Assembly (NCBI RefSeq): GCF_028769735.1
Contig: NC_088172.1
Span: 71,820,631-71,884,630, forward strand
Direction of reading: 5' to 3'
Length of the DNA stretch: 64,000 nt
Source of the DNA: Zonotrichia leucophrys gambelii
Lineage: Eukaryota > Chordata > Aves > Passeriformes > Passerellidae
The translations under genes and the position numbers were made by a program. Under the pieces are notes generated by a model. It searched no databases. It was not told the DNA's origin and saw nothing but the letters and a program-made list of their open reading frames with translations. Of this stretch, positions 1-13,447 are shown one piece after another (positions within the stretch are counted from its first letter, which is position 1; each line of letters starts with the position of its first letter).

Positions 1-1116
1 TTTTAATCATCGTGAAGCATGATATGGTAAACCAGTCATGTCACACAACACAGATGCTTCCAGCAGAGAAAGAAATTTCAATTACTGCAAAATTCTACCT
101 ATTTTACACATCCGTTATCTTGATCCATGAATGTCTTCATTTTAGGAAAAAAAGCTCCCAAAGATGCTTGCATGGCAAAGCAGTTCACTTGGCACTACCC
201 ATAGAGCCCGTTATTCTCCTTCACCCTGTTCTGAGATCTGAAAACACCATTTTGGCAAATGAGATCACTACATAATTTTTCAGCTGGACCAATGTCCAAT
301 ATTTTCATTGATAGAGGACACACATAATGAGTTTCAGTGTCTAAAGCAAGGACTATCTAATGGAGTGTCCCTGCAGTGATCAATTCCTTCCAGTAGCACT
401 GCCTTGAGAACAGAAGGCTATATGTACCCTAAGGGAGCAATAAAGGGGTGAGAAGGGAATGAAGAAAAGAGAAATGAAAAAAAAAAGAAAGCAAGACAAA
501 ACCACGGTAGTCTTGGCATAGACACAGCTGAGGAAGATCATGAAAGTGTAAAGAGACTCTCTGGAAAGCATAGTGGATATTGTGACAGAACATTCTAAAA
601 CAGCCTATATAAACCTCTTCTGTTTTATTTGAGTTTCAGGTTTTAACTGGCAAATTATCATCTCTGTTTAATAATACTTCTTACCGGTCACAGTTGTGTG
701 TTTAATCCTTCTCTTTTCTACTGTTCACGGAATTTAATTTGGCATCCTCATTGTTATTTATTAAAAATTCATTGAAAAATATCTTTGCATTCATGGCTTC
801 CAGTCTTGAGTGATTCATTAAAATGGCTGCCTTCACTAATTCATTAAACAATTCATTAAAATGCCTGCATTCACTGAACATTAGATGCTTTATTTTAATC
901 TCCAAACGTGCAGAATTTAAAAATCTCCCAAAAGAGTACACTAAAATCCCCACATGAAGCATGATAAAAGTTTCATAACATTGTACCCACCCCTTAATGC
1001 ATGTTAATCACAAATCTTATGTGGAAAGCTGTGCACATTGTTTACAGGTGGTCTGTGTGGAATACATTCCTTATTTTATTCCTACCATTAAGTGTAGTAT
1101 CTCAAAGTAAAGTCTT
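1..1116. other. AT-rich non-coding stretch, no gene seen
   Basis: Both strands hold only short unrelated open frames (under 90 codons) without recognisable domains. Apart from a small internal direct repeat at 812-877 there is no repeat family I can name. It reads as ordinary intergenic or intronic vertebrate sequence. Confidence 0.6.
812..877. repeat. Short direct repeat, two diverged copies offset 38 bp
   Basis: A 28-bp segment at 812-839 (core ATTCATTAAAATGGCTGCC) recurs at 850-877 with a few changes, and an extra ATTCATTAAA lies between them. It looks like a small local duplication by replication slippage. No function is suggested. Confidence 0.6.
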
Positions 1117-1599
1117 CACTGTGTTGGGGAAACTTCCCTGTCCAACCACCCAGGAGCCACTCTGGCAGTCACACTTGCACCAGCCAGGCTGGGACTGAAT
1201 CCCTTTCACAGCTACACACTCCACACTCACACAGCCAGACCAGGTTTCCTTACAGGCTTGACCCCAGGTTTCTCATAGCAGAGCCTCAGATGTCCAGACC
1301 CTTACAATGATTTAATCACAGTGCAATAACTAAATATCTAAATAAAAGAATAACAGCAGACCTGGGTGCCTCTGAGGAGGGATCCCTAACAGAAGAATGC
1401 CTGCACTTTTATACTCTCAGTCTAAGCATGGAAAAGTCAGGGAGTTATCAGCTCCTGCTGTGTCTCAGTGTCTGGTCATCTGCCACAGGTACCTGAGCCC
1501 TTTGCTCTGCAAAGGGTTGGCAGTTACTGCCCTCTTTCTGTGGGCTTGAGCTGGGGCTCCTGCCCTCCCCCCAGAGCTCAACCTGCAGCTTGCACACTG
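1117..1599 (-). mobile_element. Probable solo LTR of an endogenous retrovirus, with 5-bp target duplication
   Basis: The segment 1122-1594 starts TGTTGGGGAA and ends GCTTGCA, giving the TG...CA ends of an LTR. It is flanked by the same 5 bp, CACTG, at 1117-1121 and 1595-1599. It is clearly richer in G+C than its surroundings. Read on the minus strand it has a TATA-box-like TATAAAAG (plus 1406-1413), then a T-rich stretch and an ATTAAA-type polyadenylation signal further down, which is the order expected of U3-R-U5 and sets the orientation. No internal retroviral sequence adjoins it, so it would be a solo LTR. I cannot name the family. An alternative right end near 1677 (TCTCACA) would give a longer element but has no matching target duplication. 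Confidence 0.5.
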
Positions 1600-4500
1600 A
1601 ACTCCTTCACTGAATGTATTCCTTGACAGCTGGGCTACCAGTCCAGCCATCTGCACAATTCCATCCCTTATCTCACAAAATTAGAGCCAGTATCAGCAAA
1701 GACCTGCTGTAATAGCCTTGGTCCTCTTCCTTTCCACATCATATGTCCTCACTTCCTAAGGTCTGGAGTTACTGCATCACTTGTTTGCAGTGCACACTAG
1801 GAAGTTGCTCACCAGGAGTTTTTGCTTGCTGCCTCTGAAGGGCCAGTAGATTGGATGTGGTAAGACATGAGATATGCACTGCGTGGCCTCTGAATTGCTT
1901 TGTCTTCAGGTCAGCCTCCCAGGACATTTAATATGCAAAATGCCAGATGTAAATTCAAGATGGAAACTGCACAGTGGCAGAGCAAGAGGGCTTTGAAGGC
2001 TTTGCTGCATAAGAGAGGGCTGGTTTCAAAATGACCAGGGCTGTGTGGATGCAAAATTACTTCAAGTGGCAAAATGTTAGCTCTGGCACAATGTGGCATG
2101 CACCATGCATGGAACTGTTCTTGTGACTCACTCAGAGGTTTGGAAAAGCTGGGCCATGTTTCAGTTATAAACATGTGCTAAGAATGGACTTGTCTTCTCC
2201 AGTTGAGTGCCTGCAAAATTTATAGTTGCTGTCTCAATGAGACTCCACTGTAATATCTTCTATAAATATTAGTTTTTGCAAACATAGGGATTAAAAACCA
2301 TCTGATCAACTCTAAATTTCTTTGCTTAGGAGTGATAGTAATGGAACACATCATCTGAAGGGCAGTGCCTCATATTAAGAAATACAGGTATGAGGTGTGA
2401 AGACTTGGCTTTCAATGTCTGTTTCTTCTTCTGACTGCATTTGCTATCTACTGGGAGATCATATGAAGGCTTCAAAAGGTAAAGTATGATGACCAAAATA
2501 TTTGGGCCAGAAAGTTTGATTTGAAGGAATGTAAAAGGGTAGATTCACGGGAGAAACAAATAGACAGGATAAGAAAACCCATGCTCTGAGAAATGACCAG
2601 AGTTAACACAGGTCTGTGGTGTATGAAGGAACATCTGATTGCATTTCATTCCTTAGCAATGAAATAACAGTTCTGCATTTTGGAGGAAAGAATCTTCCTT
2701 GTTATCAAATAGACCTAAGTCACAGAAATAATTAATATCCTTTGATTCAGACTACAAGAGCACAAATCAAAGTGCAAAAAAAAAATGTTTATTTTGTTAC
2801 TTTTTTTTTTGAAAAATATATTAAATTTAACACTTTGCATATTTATGTACTATGACTTTGCATGAACACTGCAGAAATCATTAGTCTGGTTAATGGTCAT
2901 TATTCTCATGTACCACTGAAAAATATGTGCAGTGATCTATAATTATTTTTCAATAATATGAAGTCTATAACTGTTTAACAAACCTTTCAAGGTACTATTC
3001 CTGGCGTGTGTTTCCATGGAGAATAAAATTCTTCCCAGTTGTAGTCTTAAAAACACATCAGTCTCTCAGCATTGGAAGAAAAGTGCTATATTCTGACTTC
3101 TCCAAGCTTCTCCAAGTGAGTATAAAGCCATGTCCTTTCTGGGAAGCCTGGTGACAAATTAATCCCACTGGGTGGAATTGAGCAATGTTTTTGAATAGTC
3201 AGTTCATCAGAAATGTGATTTGGAGAATACTGAAATGATTTGTGACAAATCAAGCCATAATTTCAGAATAAAAAGAAAAAAAGAAAAAGAAAACAGGAGG
3301 GAGAGAGGAAAGAAGAGCTGGAAAAGTTGAAAAATAAACCACAAATTTTAGTTCTGAGACTGATCAATAGATCAGGAAAAAAAAGAATTTAAAAGAAACC
3401 TCACAAGCAAGAACTAAAGAAGCCTAAATGATGCAGTTAAGCCTAATGCAATTTCATGTTGCTCAGACAACAAACAGAAAATTCAGACATTCCTGTAGTC
3501 CTGCTCCAAGGGGCCTGGAAGCAAGCAGAGTCTTGAGGTAGCCTGTTCCCCTGCACAGCCAGTCTGTTCCATGAGCTGGGTAAAAATAGTAGAGCTGTAG
3601 TAACATCCTCAAACACCATCTCCTTTTAGCTTCACCTCAGTTGCCCCAGGATTACACCTGTGACTTTTCCTTGCAGCAAAACAAACAGCAGTGTTCCCAC
3701 TCCTCTCTATCCCAAAAGCTGTTCCAGAGGTTGTCAAACCCTACGTCTTCAGGGTCAGAGGGCTGATCTAATCAGTGCTACCACCTCTATGGACCTGGAC
3801 TCATGGAAAATCACACACTGGACTCTGTAATCCAGACCCTGGAAATGTATTTTGTTACAGATTAAAAAAAGGATATTGCTCTATGCCACAAAGCAACTGA
3901 AACAACTCATTGTGCAAACTTGGCAAGTGAGTAGTTATTTTGGTAAATATGTGATTTTGAAGATTTCTCTACGCAGTTAACTGTTGTCTATTCAGCAGTC
4001 TGGCATGTGCTTGCATAATTGACTGTAGAAACTACTTTTAACATTTTGGTGGCTGCTCCCTTTGGTGTTTTGAAGCATGCAAATAGACTCATTCATCCAA
4101 CCCTCTTCTGTGACAGACTTGGCAGAAACTAGTTCTCACCTCCCCCATCTTTTTATGGGCATTATCTTCTTTATGCTAAAAAAAAAAGTCACATTTATAA
4201 TATACTTTCATTTTTATAAGGTGGCCTATTTGCAGCATGAGTAATTCCCTGTTCTGCAGATTGGCAGCATTTTATGGGTTCGTATTCAGTTCCCCACAAC
4301 TGCCCATGTTGAATGTGATCGTATGAGATTTCCTGGGTTCAGACTCCTCTCTCTCTGCAATTTGTCTATTTAATATGACAAACCATTGTATATATTGTAC
4401 TTGGCAGTACTATGAATAATTTCCTGGCAGTTGAATTTTCTTTTGACAACATTTTGCAATTCAACTAAAATTTATGCCCACCAGAAGGCTGATATAAAAA

Positions 4501-7500
4501 AATATCTTGCTGATGACCACATGCTATTAAGTGTCCTTGCTTTCACAGATTAGGTACTGAAGGTTATTGTTTATTCTGTGTCTGCCTGGAAGCTTATTTG
4601 TGAAAAACAGCCCGTTCAGTTTTTTTACATAAATACAAGGTTCAGGTTTACTTTAGAAAATAGTTGATTTCAGAACTAAACAGAACTAATGAGAGCTAAA
4701 AAGGCCTGTAATAAATTACATTTTTACCAGCATTTCAGATCCTGAATTTGAATGTGAGGCTGCTTGTGTATAGCGATATATTGCATACTAATTTCCTCCA
4801 GATATGCCCTTAGAGGGATAATAAATCTAGTTTTTCAGTCCATTCAGAACTTTACTTTAAGTGCCTGCAATTTTTCATCTTGATGGCAATGGGTATAGTC
4901 TAAAGCCCAGTGAAGTCAACAGGAGTCTTTTCATCAAGTGTTTGGAATATGGGCCAAGGATTCATCTTGCTATTTTTTTAAGGTGAGCTATTCATGTGAC
5001 AGCTAAGCACGTCCACCATGAACATTTTGGTCAAGTTCCTGACTGAAAACCAGATTGCTATTATGACAGCATAATGGTTTGTTTTTGTTTGAGGAGGACA
5101 ATACAATATATACAGTGTGCCTTTGGAGTGAACTCAAGGTGGCATTTCTGTCGACACAAATTTCTCCAAAACCTCTTGAGTGTTTCGTGAGTGCATGAAA
5201 TGGATGTCAAGGAATAGGTGAGAAATCACACCTCTAGCATCCTGTATTGCAGTCTCACAGGCTTTTTCTACTGTGGAAATTGTTGGTCTTTATAAGGGAT
5301 ATCTTCATTGCATAAAAAGAAAACATGTTGAAAGGACAGGGAATATTGAGTGAAAATTTTCTTTAGAAAAATCTTCCTAACATGTTACTGAAATACAGTG
5401 GTTCCTATAATGAGTTTTTTCGATACTGTATAAAAGGGTTGGCCTTAATATGGTTGTCATTTGACAGAAATTCTTTGTTTATTAGTTGTCAGCTGCTCTG
5501 GGCAAAGAATATATGGTATTTCACAGACTTCCAAAGCGAAATGCTGGATGTACAGTGTCAAACTGAGACAGGACATTTACATAAAAACTGTGGCAGAATT
5601 CCGCAGGAAAAAAAAAAATACTAATTCACCTAATCCATGTTCATATCCCTCTCTGTAGAGACTGCTAGACATCATGCAATCTTAAGTGCCTAAAGCAACA
5701 GATTTAAAGAGCTTCTGTGGCTTCACAATATTCCTTAATTTATCAGTTTAATTTAATCCTGTTGTGTCTAGTTAATTCTTGCTGTAGTATCCAGCATCTT
5801 CGTGCTTCCCTGGCTACCTCTTTGTTCCAGCACATGCATTTGCCAGGTTTTGATCTGCAGCTGATATTTATTTAGCAAGGAAAACAGCTTTGAGATTATG
5901 ACCCTTTAGACCATACACACTCTTGTTCTTTTAACAGCTGGATTTTATCACTTTCTCCCATAATCTTTCCTTGTCTCCGCCCTTGTCCTTGTCCTTTCTC
6001 TGCCTTCTCAAATTGCTTGTGACTTGTGTTATAACTAAGCAAGAGAAGGCCGCTCTCCGTGATTTGGTGCCTTCAAATCAGGATCTGCCTAAAATCAAGC
6101 ACTGTCCAGGTAGCACTATGTTATGCAGCCTGATTTTTAGATTTGATGCAGAAATTTCTGTGTAACTTTTTTCCTTATGTTCTAAGAGAAAAGGCAGAAC
6201 AATCTTGGTTCATAGGAAAAACAGCAAACTTTAGTACAAATATTAAAATTATCAACTGAGTACAGTAACTTGGGTTCTAGAAAGGCCTTCAAGAGCTTGA
6301 TGCTGTTACTACTCATGCTATCCTAAAACAATGAACCCTGTTGCTGTTTCCAACTTCATACTGAGCTTTATTCCCTCCACAAGAGTTCAGACTCTGTCAT
6401 GCAACCATTTTCATTGTCCAAATTTATTTGTCATAAGCGATCACGAGATAGAAGAGACATTATCTAGGTTTGAAAATATTTTTCTTTGACATTGTAACCA
6501 CTAGGAGTTCCAGACTGAATTTTCAGAAAGGGCTGATCGTATCTCATCTTGCCTGGCTTCCTAGCTGCCATCAGAGGGGTTTTGTGCCAGTTGGCTTTGA
6601 GACTTGTTCTAGCACAATTTAGCATGAGCACATTTGTTTTTCCACTGAGACTTGTTGATGCTGTAAAGTTTCATGAGGACAACAGCAACCACCTCTGCTT
6701 CCCTGGCAGACAACACATGCCCAGCAGGTGCCCAGACCCTGAAACTCTCTAGGATGGCTAGAGAGTATTTCAGAAACTTTCTACATGTCAGGGAAGAGTA
6801 GTACTGAGTGAGTTAGCCATTTCAGTCAGATGCTTTTTAGAGGGGTCTTTACATGTTTACTGGCTTATGTGACTTTTCTTGCCAAAAAAAATGGATTCCA
6901 CATTCTTTTGTTACCTCAAAACACTTTAATTCCTTTCATCCCAAAGTACACTCTGATATGCAGAGCACTTTACATATAATGATTTATCTATAATTACATA
7001 TTACTCTGTGGTTTTATTGATTTGGATTTCTGTCTGGCATCCTGCAGCACTTTTGGCTGCTGATTTCCTTGACCTAACACTCACTGTTGCCCTTTTTATT
7101 ATCAAGGACCATTGGGTTTCACTGACTTTCAGGATATTTTACAGTAACTGTTAGCTTTGTTATCCTCAGGTCATCTGTATTTTGTGGGACTTCCTCCTTT
7201 GACTGACTGCATATTTTGTTAAAGCTTTTGTGTTTCTTTAGCCTTTTGAAGTTCTTTCTGTGCATTACTTCCTGTTGTCTCTCTAGTTTACTGCTGCAGG
7301 AATTGTAACATCATTATAATCACTGAACAGGATTTATGTTTTATTCCCTTTCCTCTTTTCTATTAATTTTGGAGGCAAATGTTAAATATTCATTTCTGCT
7401 TCGCCTTTGGCAAGGGCCACATCTTTTTAACATTGATCCTGCAGATGACGTTTTACATATTGCATATCCAGTCATCCTCTTCATGAACTGAGCCTTTATC

Positions 7501-8007
7501 TTTGGGGTAATAGAAGAGAAGCAACCATGCCAGTCTGCTAATTAAGTTAAGGGCAAGCGTCTGTAATAGCTGGCTTATGTGCCATGTTGTGCTGCATCTT
7601 ATTTTGCTCTGGGGATATTCTTTATTCAGACAGTCAGTGTACGTGAATCAATAAGGACTCTACCTTTTAAAATATATACTATACAAGGAAACATTGTGTG
7701 TAGGTGTAGGTATATTTAAAAAAGCAGCATGATACAAAGAGAGCAGAAGAGACTCTGTAGGACCTAATGTGATTTTGCAGCTACCTAACTAATCATATGA
7801 AATAAAAATTTGTCATGCACAGTTTAGGTATTTTGCCAAGTTTTCAGCCTCGTACAACATCTTTGAATGCAAGGAATGTGACATAGGATAGGGTGAGATT
7901 TTCTAGAATGCCAGGGCCTTTTCATGGTAACGGCCAGTGTTTTTGTTTAGACCTTGTGGCAGCTTGTTCCTAGACTCAGTTTTCTGAGATATTCCAGAAT
8001 ACGCTGG
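1600..8007. other. Long non-coding stretch, no gene or clear repeat seen
   Basis: I find no exon-like reading frame, RNA gene or mobile-element signature I can name. Open frames are all under about 80 codons. There are homopolymer and purine-rich patches, such as the A/G-rich run around 3268-3316 and the T-run near 2800. A somewhat G+C-richer patch at about 3490-3860 could be an old unrecognised repeat, but nothing in it is diagnostic. Confidence 0.55.
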
Positions 8008-8040
8008 GTAGCAGCAGAGTAGCAGCTGAGTAGCAGCTGA
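8008..8040. repeat. Short tandem repeat, about three copies of a GTAGCAGCTGA-like unit
   Basis: GTAGCAGC is repeated three times with GAG or TGA spacers at 11-12 bp intervals. It is a minor slippage product within otherwise unremarkable sequence. Confidence 0.7.
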
Positions 8041-11000
8041 AAGGCTCATTTCTAGGGTAAGATGCAGAATTCTAGCACAGCACTGTCCCCCCTTACTCCT
8101 TCTTTACAGGTTTTTCTCCGGCTTTTACCACTCATGTTTACTCAGAGAAGCACTCTTGCTTTCCAACTGATTTGGAAAAAAGAACTACAGAGAGAGGAAT
8201 GTGATTACAGTAAGTATAGCTCATCAGGATTGAGCAGATGAGAACTGACCACCCAGTAAAAAGGCCATTGCCTTTTCTTAATTATACAACATCCTATGAT
8301 AACTAGAAGTGTTTCCTGACTATCTCAAGGGTCTGAAGTATCCTGTCTTTTAGAATTAATTTTTTGCATTTGTTTTCCAGTTTTCCTTTCTTCCACCTCT
8401 GAGCAAAAAAAAGTTAGAGAGACCTTTGCTTTTCATGGGGGTTTGAACTGGGACATATTAACATGCTTTTTACCCACTCCCAGAATTTCTTTCATTCTTT
8501 CCACAAGTCCAGCACTTTCTTTGCTTTTCAGAATCATTCAAACTGAAGCTACTTGATGGTAGATGTTTTCATACTTAAGGGCTTAAAAATAGAAGCTCCT
8601 TTAATGAATCCAATATGCTCAAAGAGCAAGCATTATATTTTCTGATGCCCTTAAGGGAATTTTACTGACTCTATGTAAGAATACCATTTGTAAATAACCA
8701 CACCCTTTGCTTAGTTCAGAGTAGTTCACTTTTTGGTCAAAAAAAATTCATGTAATTGTGAAGGGATTTCTATTCACTTTCAAAGCCCCTTTTGAAAGAC
8801 TGATTGCCAGTTTATGCCCATGTCCTATTCATGTTAAAAAGTTAGTCACATAAGTCACAATAACCACATAACCAGATATAAAGAACTGCCTGATAGGGTG
8901 TTGTGTCTGACATATGTCTGAGCCTGAAAAAGCAAGGTGACCCTTAATGCTGAGAAAAGGAAACATGAAGAGAAGTCCCAGGGGAGCTGTGTTTGCTGAA
9001 TTAAGGGCCTTGGAAATAAAGTGCTGCTGGACATCACCATAAGCTTGAGAGTCAGAACTCAGAAGAAGTGTAATTTAAACATTTAAGAGCTGATGTTAAA
9101 CTAAATCCAGCTGCGTGTTGAAGTCAATTTGAAATTAAGGCCTAGAGATTTTCAATTCCAAAAGTTCCTAAAGGGAAGTTGATGCAGTAAAAACATTGAA
9201 ACTAGATGGAAACTTCTTTAAGACCTACTGTTCAAAATGAAAACTTTTGCTCAATGCAGGATGTATAGAAATGATTACTGTATTTTCAATTTAACAGCAA
9301 AGTGAGGTTGTATAAACACTTTTTAGTGTTATCTGGGATGTTTTCAAAGCATAGCAAACAGCATATTTGCCTAAAGTAAAAATATATCCTTTCCAGCAGA
9401 TTACACTGAAAATCAGTTGCTTATTGCTCTCATAATAAGATTTGTGTCCCTGGCCCTGCTCAGAGAAGTGTTGACAGCAGTACTGTCTGGTGAAAATTCT
9501 TAAAGTTAGTGGCATAGAGTCTGTTTTTGTCTACAATTACCCTGATGCAGAAAACCCAAGAAACGTCACTGTTATTTTCACATTTCCTCAAAAAGTTAGC
9601 TTAAAAATAAGAGAACCAATCAAAGGGTTTTTTCAGCAAATTAATTTAACAAACTACTGTATAAATCAGGGAATGTACAAACAGGATATGAGGTCAGCCA
9701 GGCTTGAAGCCTACATGGAGATATTCCTGTATGTACAGGAGCCCCAAAGGGTCTTGTAAACATAAGCTATGCTTATAGGCTTACCCAGGAACTTAACACT
9801 CAGCTAGATTGAAACTGACTGGGAAGATAGTTAGTTGTCCATATCATAAGCAAAATAAACAAAACCAGTAGCTGGCATTGACTAGATCATTACAAAGCTA
9901 GGGTTATGTAATATCCTAATATTCTTATACCCATATCTTCCCTCTCATTTCTGAAATATGTAAATCTAAGTAGGTAATAAAAACTCTCTTTTTTTCAAAA
10001 TTTGGGGGAAAAAGCCTATTTATGGTAAATTGAGCCTATTACTGTGAACAGCTAATAACAGATAATAAAAGATAATAACAATGTGAAAATTAAACAACCA
10101 TTCAATTTATAAAATAAGTATGCATTAAAACAAAACTGCCATAATAATTAATCCTGAATATATTTATCCCAGATAATTTTTGATTATATGCTACATTCAG
10201 TATGCATAACTTTTTGAATTTGAAAGAGTATTTATATCATAAATCAAAACAGAACATTAGAATCTTTCATTCAGATATGATATGCTGCTACCAATCAATC
10301 CAGACCTGGCCTATTTAAATGCTGTAAGTTTATTAAACTAAATGTGTTAACCCATGGGAGTATTGGGAAAGAGGTTTTTGGTTTAAAATATTTTTGGTTT
10401 TTAATTTTTCATCTCTATTTGTGCCTTAGTCAGATTAATAAAACTCTATACATAGCCAGCTGCAGAGTTTCAGCCAATTTCTTTGTGTGGTGAACAGTTT
10501 TCTTGTAATTAAAAAATCCTGTGATTATACCCCACATATCTCACCCGGAGTTATACGATGCTGGACTACAGGCAAGTGAAGAAGGAATGGGTGCTCAGGT
10601 CTTTAGTCAGCGCTGATATAACCTCAGACTGAGTATCTCCATGATCATGGGCACCACTGATACTTAGAAAACAATTAGTTTGATGATAAAGTTCCCATGA
10701 TGCACTTTTCTAACTGTGAATGAGGACTACTCCTAGCCAAAGGTTGCATCCAGATGTTCATGCTTAATAGACAACTCAACTGTTAACCAACCTATTTTCT
10801 GTGAATATGTCAAATCTTCTGAGTTCCCAGTGGCACTGACTTCTTGAAAATTCATCTTACTTGAAAAGGCATTTTTCTTTTGTTGGTTTTATTTTTGCTG
10901 CCTAAAAAATTTGTTGTGTAACCTCAGTGCTCAGAAAACTTCTAAATTATTCCTGTTTCCTTTCCTATCACCCTACCATGTATAAATTGCAATGACTGTC

Positions 11001-11834
11001 TTTGTCAAGAATTTGTTTCTTGTGAGAAAAGTTGCCCCATAGTCATCAATATTATTATAATTGTTTACCTTTCTAGCTTTACTGTCTTACATAACTGCAA
11101 TCAGTAAACAAGATATGAGTACGTGACAGTGTTTTACAGTGCAACATTGATGCTTTCTCTTTTATTTTTCCATTATTTTCTATAATTTCAGATGCGGCTT
11201 TCCTTATACCTTCTCCTTTAATTTCATAGTTTTCCTACTTTTAATTTAAATATATTACGAAATTAATATATTGGTCTTTCTCATCAGGGAGCAGCCTGTT
11301 GTTGGAATTACTGGCAAGGAGTGATTGTTGACCCAGGATGTGACACTGAGAATAAAACAAAGTATGTGGAGCAGGGAGTGGTTTGTAATCCTTACCAGAG
11401 GTGAATACAGCTGGAACACACCATTATTTGCAGGCAACATGTGTTAGACAAAAATAACTAACAGCCAAGAAGTGGCTTTAATTATGACAAACTTCGTATT
11501 TTAAGTGCTTTATAGCAGTGAAAGAGGACATTGAAACACTGAACTCTGATGTGCTTTATAAATTCTTTAAATAAGAATGACATATGTTCAAAGAGTCAAC
11601 CAAAGCTGAAGATTTGAAGAGGTATTGATGGATCTGGCCTGGAAAATCAGTTTTTTTCCTTACACTTCTAGAGGTCCCTGAAATAAAAGGTCAGATTATG
11701 TCTGTTACTGTAGTTAAACCACAAAAAACATTTGTGGAAAATAAGGACTGTTCATTTCTTACAAAATTACTCAAAGATCCTGAGAAAAGGCAAATCACTA
11801 TCCAGAGTGATTTTTATGGAGTACGGATTATGAT
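8041..11834. other. AT-rich non-coding stretch, no gene seen
   Basis: There are only short chance open frames, the longest being 89 codons at 9490-9759, with no domain I recognise. AT-rich patches with TAATAACAGATAATAAAAG-type slippage occur near 10050-10080. No mobile element is recognisable before the gypsy-like relic that starts near 11.84 kb. Confidence 0.55.
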
Positions 11835-12400
11835 CTTGCACAGAAGTTAAAATATTTCAGTGAGAGAGCTGGTAACAGGAAGTTGGCAGCTCCAAAAGGC
11901 AGCACATGAACATGTACATCCTGTAGGAAACAACACCCATCACTGTAATTGATCATTTTTGGAAGAAGATGGAAGTGTCGTGGATTTTATCATGTTGCCA
12001 CTGGTTGCAAGTACCAGCAGAATATGAATAGATACCAAGGACAAAGAGGATGACTACAGAGCCATTAGCTCAGAGCTGTTCCTCACTGTAGTAGTGGCCA
12101 AGGTAGCAGCAGAAGATGAATGAACTGTCAGCCTGAAAACAAATGGGACACTTTTTAATTTTAAGTTGGACACAGGTGCTCAAGCCAAGGTGGTACCCGG
12201 AACAGTGTCATTAGCTCTGCAAAAAAAACCCCAACAAAACAAAACAAAAACCCTCTTGACATCCCAAAGGCAAAATAAAAGTGGGTAAAACTTGGGCTTA
12301 TGGCACTAAATAGGTATCTGCTGAGGGCACTTGAGTATTTAACACTGAGAATGATTAGAAAGGTACATGGACCACAGTAGTACCTCAGAAAAAAATACAT
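11835..12400 (+). pseudogene. Broken Ty3/gypsy-like retrotransposon relic (gag end and aspartic protease)
   Basis: On the plus strand, two reading phases interrupted by stop codons carry signs of a retrotransposon gag-pol junction. Near 11913-11936 there is a CxxC...H remnant (CTSCRKQH) like the start of a zinc knuckle. At 12128-12219 one phase reads through the aspartic-protease active-site motif LDTGA followed by QAKVVP, preceded by a short strand-forming segment, as in gypsy proteases. About 25 residues later a glycine/tyrosine-containing segment (KTWAYGTK) and a further strand fit the protease C-terminal half. Stop codons (for example TGA at 12122-12124) and frame changes show it is dead. 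A domesticated gene is unlikely because it is disrupted. A CR1 tail follows at 12465. Which gypsy lineage it belongs to cannot be told by eye. Confidence 0.65.
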
Positions 12401-12464
12401 ATATTTAAATTTGTGACCTCCTGTGCTCTCAAAAGGGAGGGTGCAACTGTTTGGACAATAAAAG

Positions 12465-12545
12465 ATGCGTTTGCAGGGGATGGTGGACTAGATGGTCTTC
12501 AAAGGCTACTTCTGATCCCCTCAGTGATTCTATAATTCTGTGACT
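12465..12545 (+). mobile_element. CR1 LINE 3' end fragment
   Basis: The segment has the usual CR1 tail order: GGATGGTGGACTAGATGG, a CTTCAAAGG block and a diverged cytosine-rich block, ending in tandem 8-bp words GATTCTAT/ATTCTGTG. CR1 elements are 5'-truncated and end in such 8-bp repeats rather than poly(A). This one keeps only about 80 bp, is diverged, and lies just downstream of the gypsy-like relic. Confidence 0.85.
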
Positions 12546-13447
12546 GTATTTCAAAAGACCAATGCAACTGCATTTTATCCATCTTCCAGAAGTGAGAAAG
12601 ACAAAGCTAGGTTGCAAAACTCTTGTCACTGCATAGCCTTGGTGAAAGTGTCTGCCACCCCAAGTCAAATACTCAAAGATTGAAATGCACATATTTGGAG
12701 TCCCCAGAGACCAAAGAAAAAAAAAAAAAAAACAAAAAGAAAGGGGAAAAAAGAATGATTGCCTACAAGATAAGATATTGAGGGGAAAATGTATTAAACA
12801 TTTTTTCTACAACTGGATTCTACAACTGTTCTCATGTGGAGGTGTGTTCATCATCAAAGTAAAGCAGTACTAACAAAAATGGATAGATTCTATAAAATTT
12901 GCTAGATTATCAACATGGTAGAAGAATTGGGTTAATTTCTTCTCTATTTGTCTACGTTAACATGTAGGAAGGGGCTGCTATTGTCGCTCTGGGAAACTGG
13001 AGACACAGCTACTGCTGCCCATTAATTTATAAAACATACGGTCAAACAGGAAAGAAATTTAATTAGTTAGTAAAGAGGTCTGTGCTGCTTTTATGAAGAT
13101 CAGCATTTTTGAAGCCTCAACAACCAGACTGACCCTGATGCAGTGCATGGGTGGCAGGCTGCAGAGTGCAGCTCAAAGGAAGCAGGAGAGAGTCCAGGGA
13201 TGCTGTCAGAGTGGTGTTTACAAAACACTCATTATATGTTTACTAATTACATTAATTCAATGATCAGCAATAAGAGTGAGTAGGCTCTGGGCAAATATCA
13301 ATCTCTTGCAGATGAATCCAACAGAAAAACATATGTAGAAAGATCTTACACATACAGAGTTTGTATTTGTTATTTATCTTAACAAAAAGATATATGCTTC
13401 AGATGTACAAATATATTTAAATATGCTTGTTTAAATATGATACTATA
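12546..13447. other. Non-coding stretch with an A-rich run
   Basis: No gene is seen. There is a poly(A)-like run at about 12717-12732 inside an A/G-rich patch reaching 12754. It could be a decayed retroposon tail, but no element body is recognisable next to it. Confidence 0.55.
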
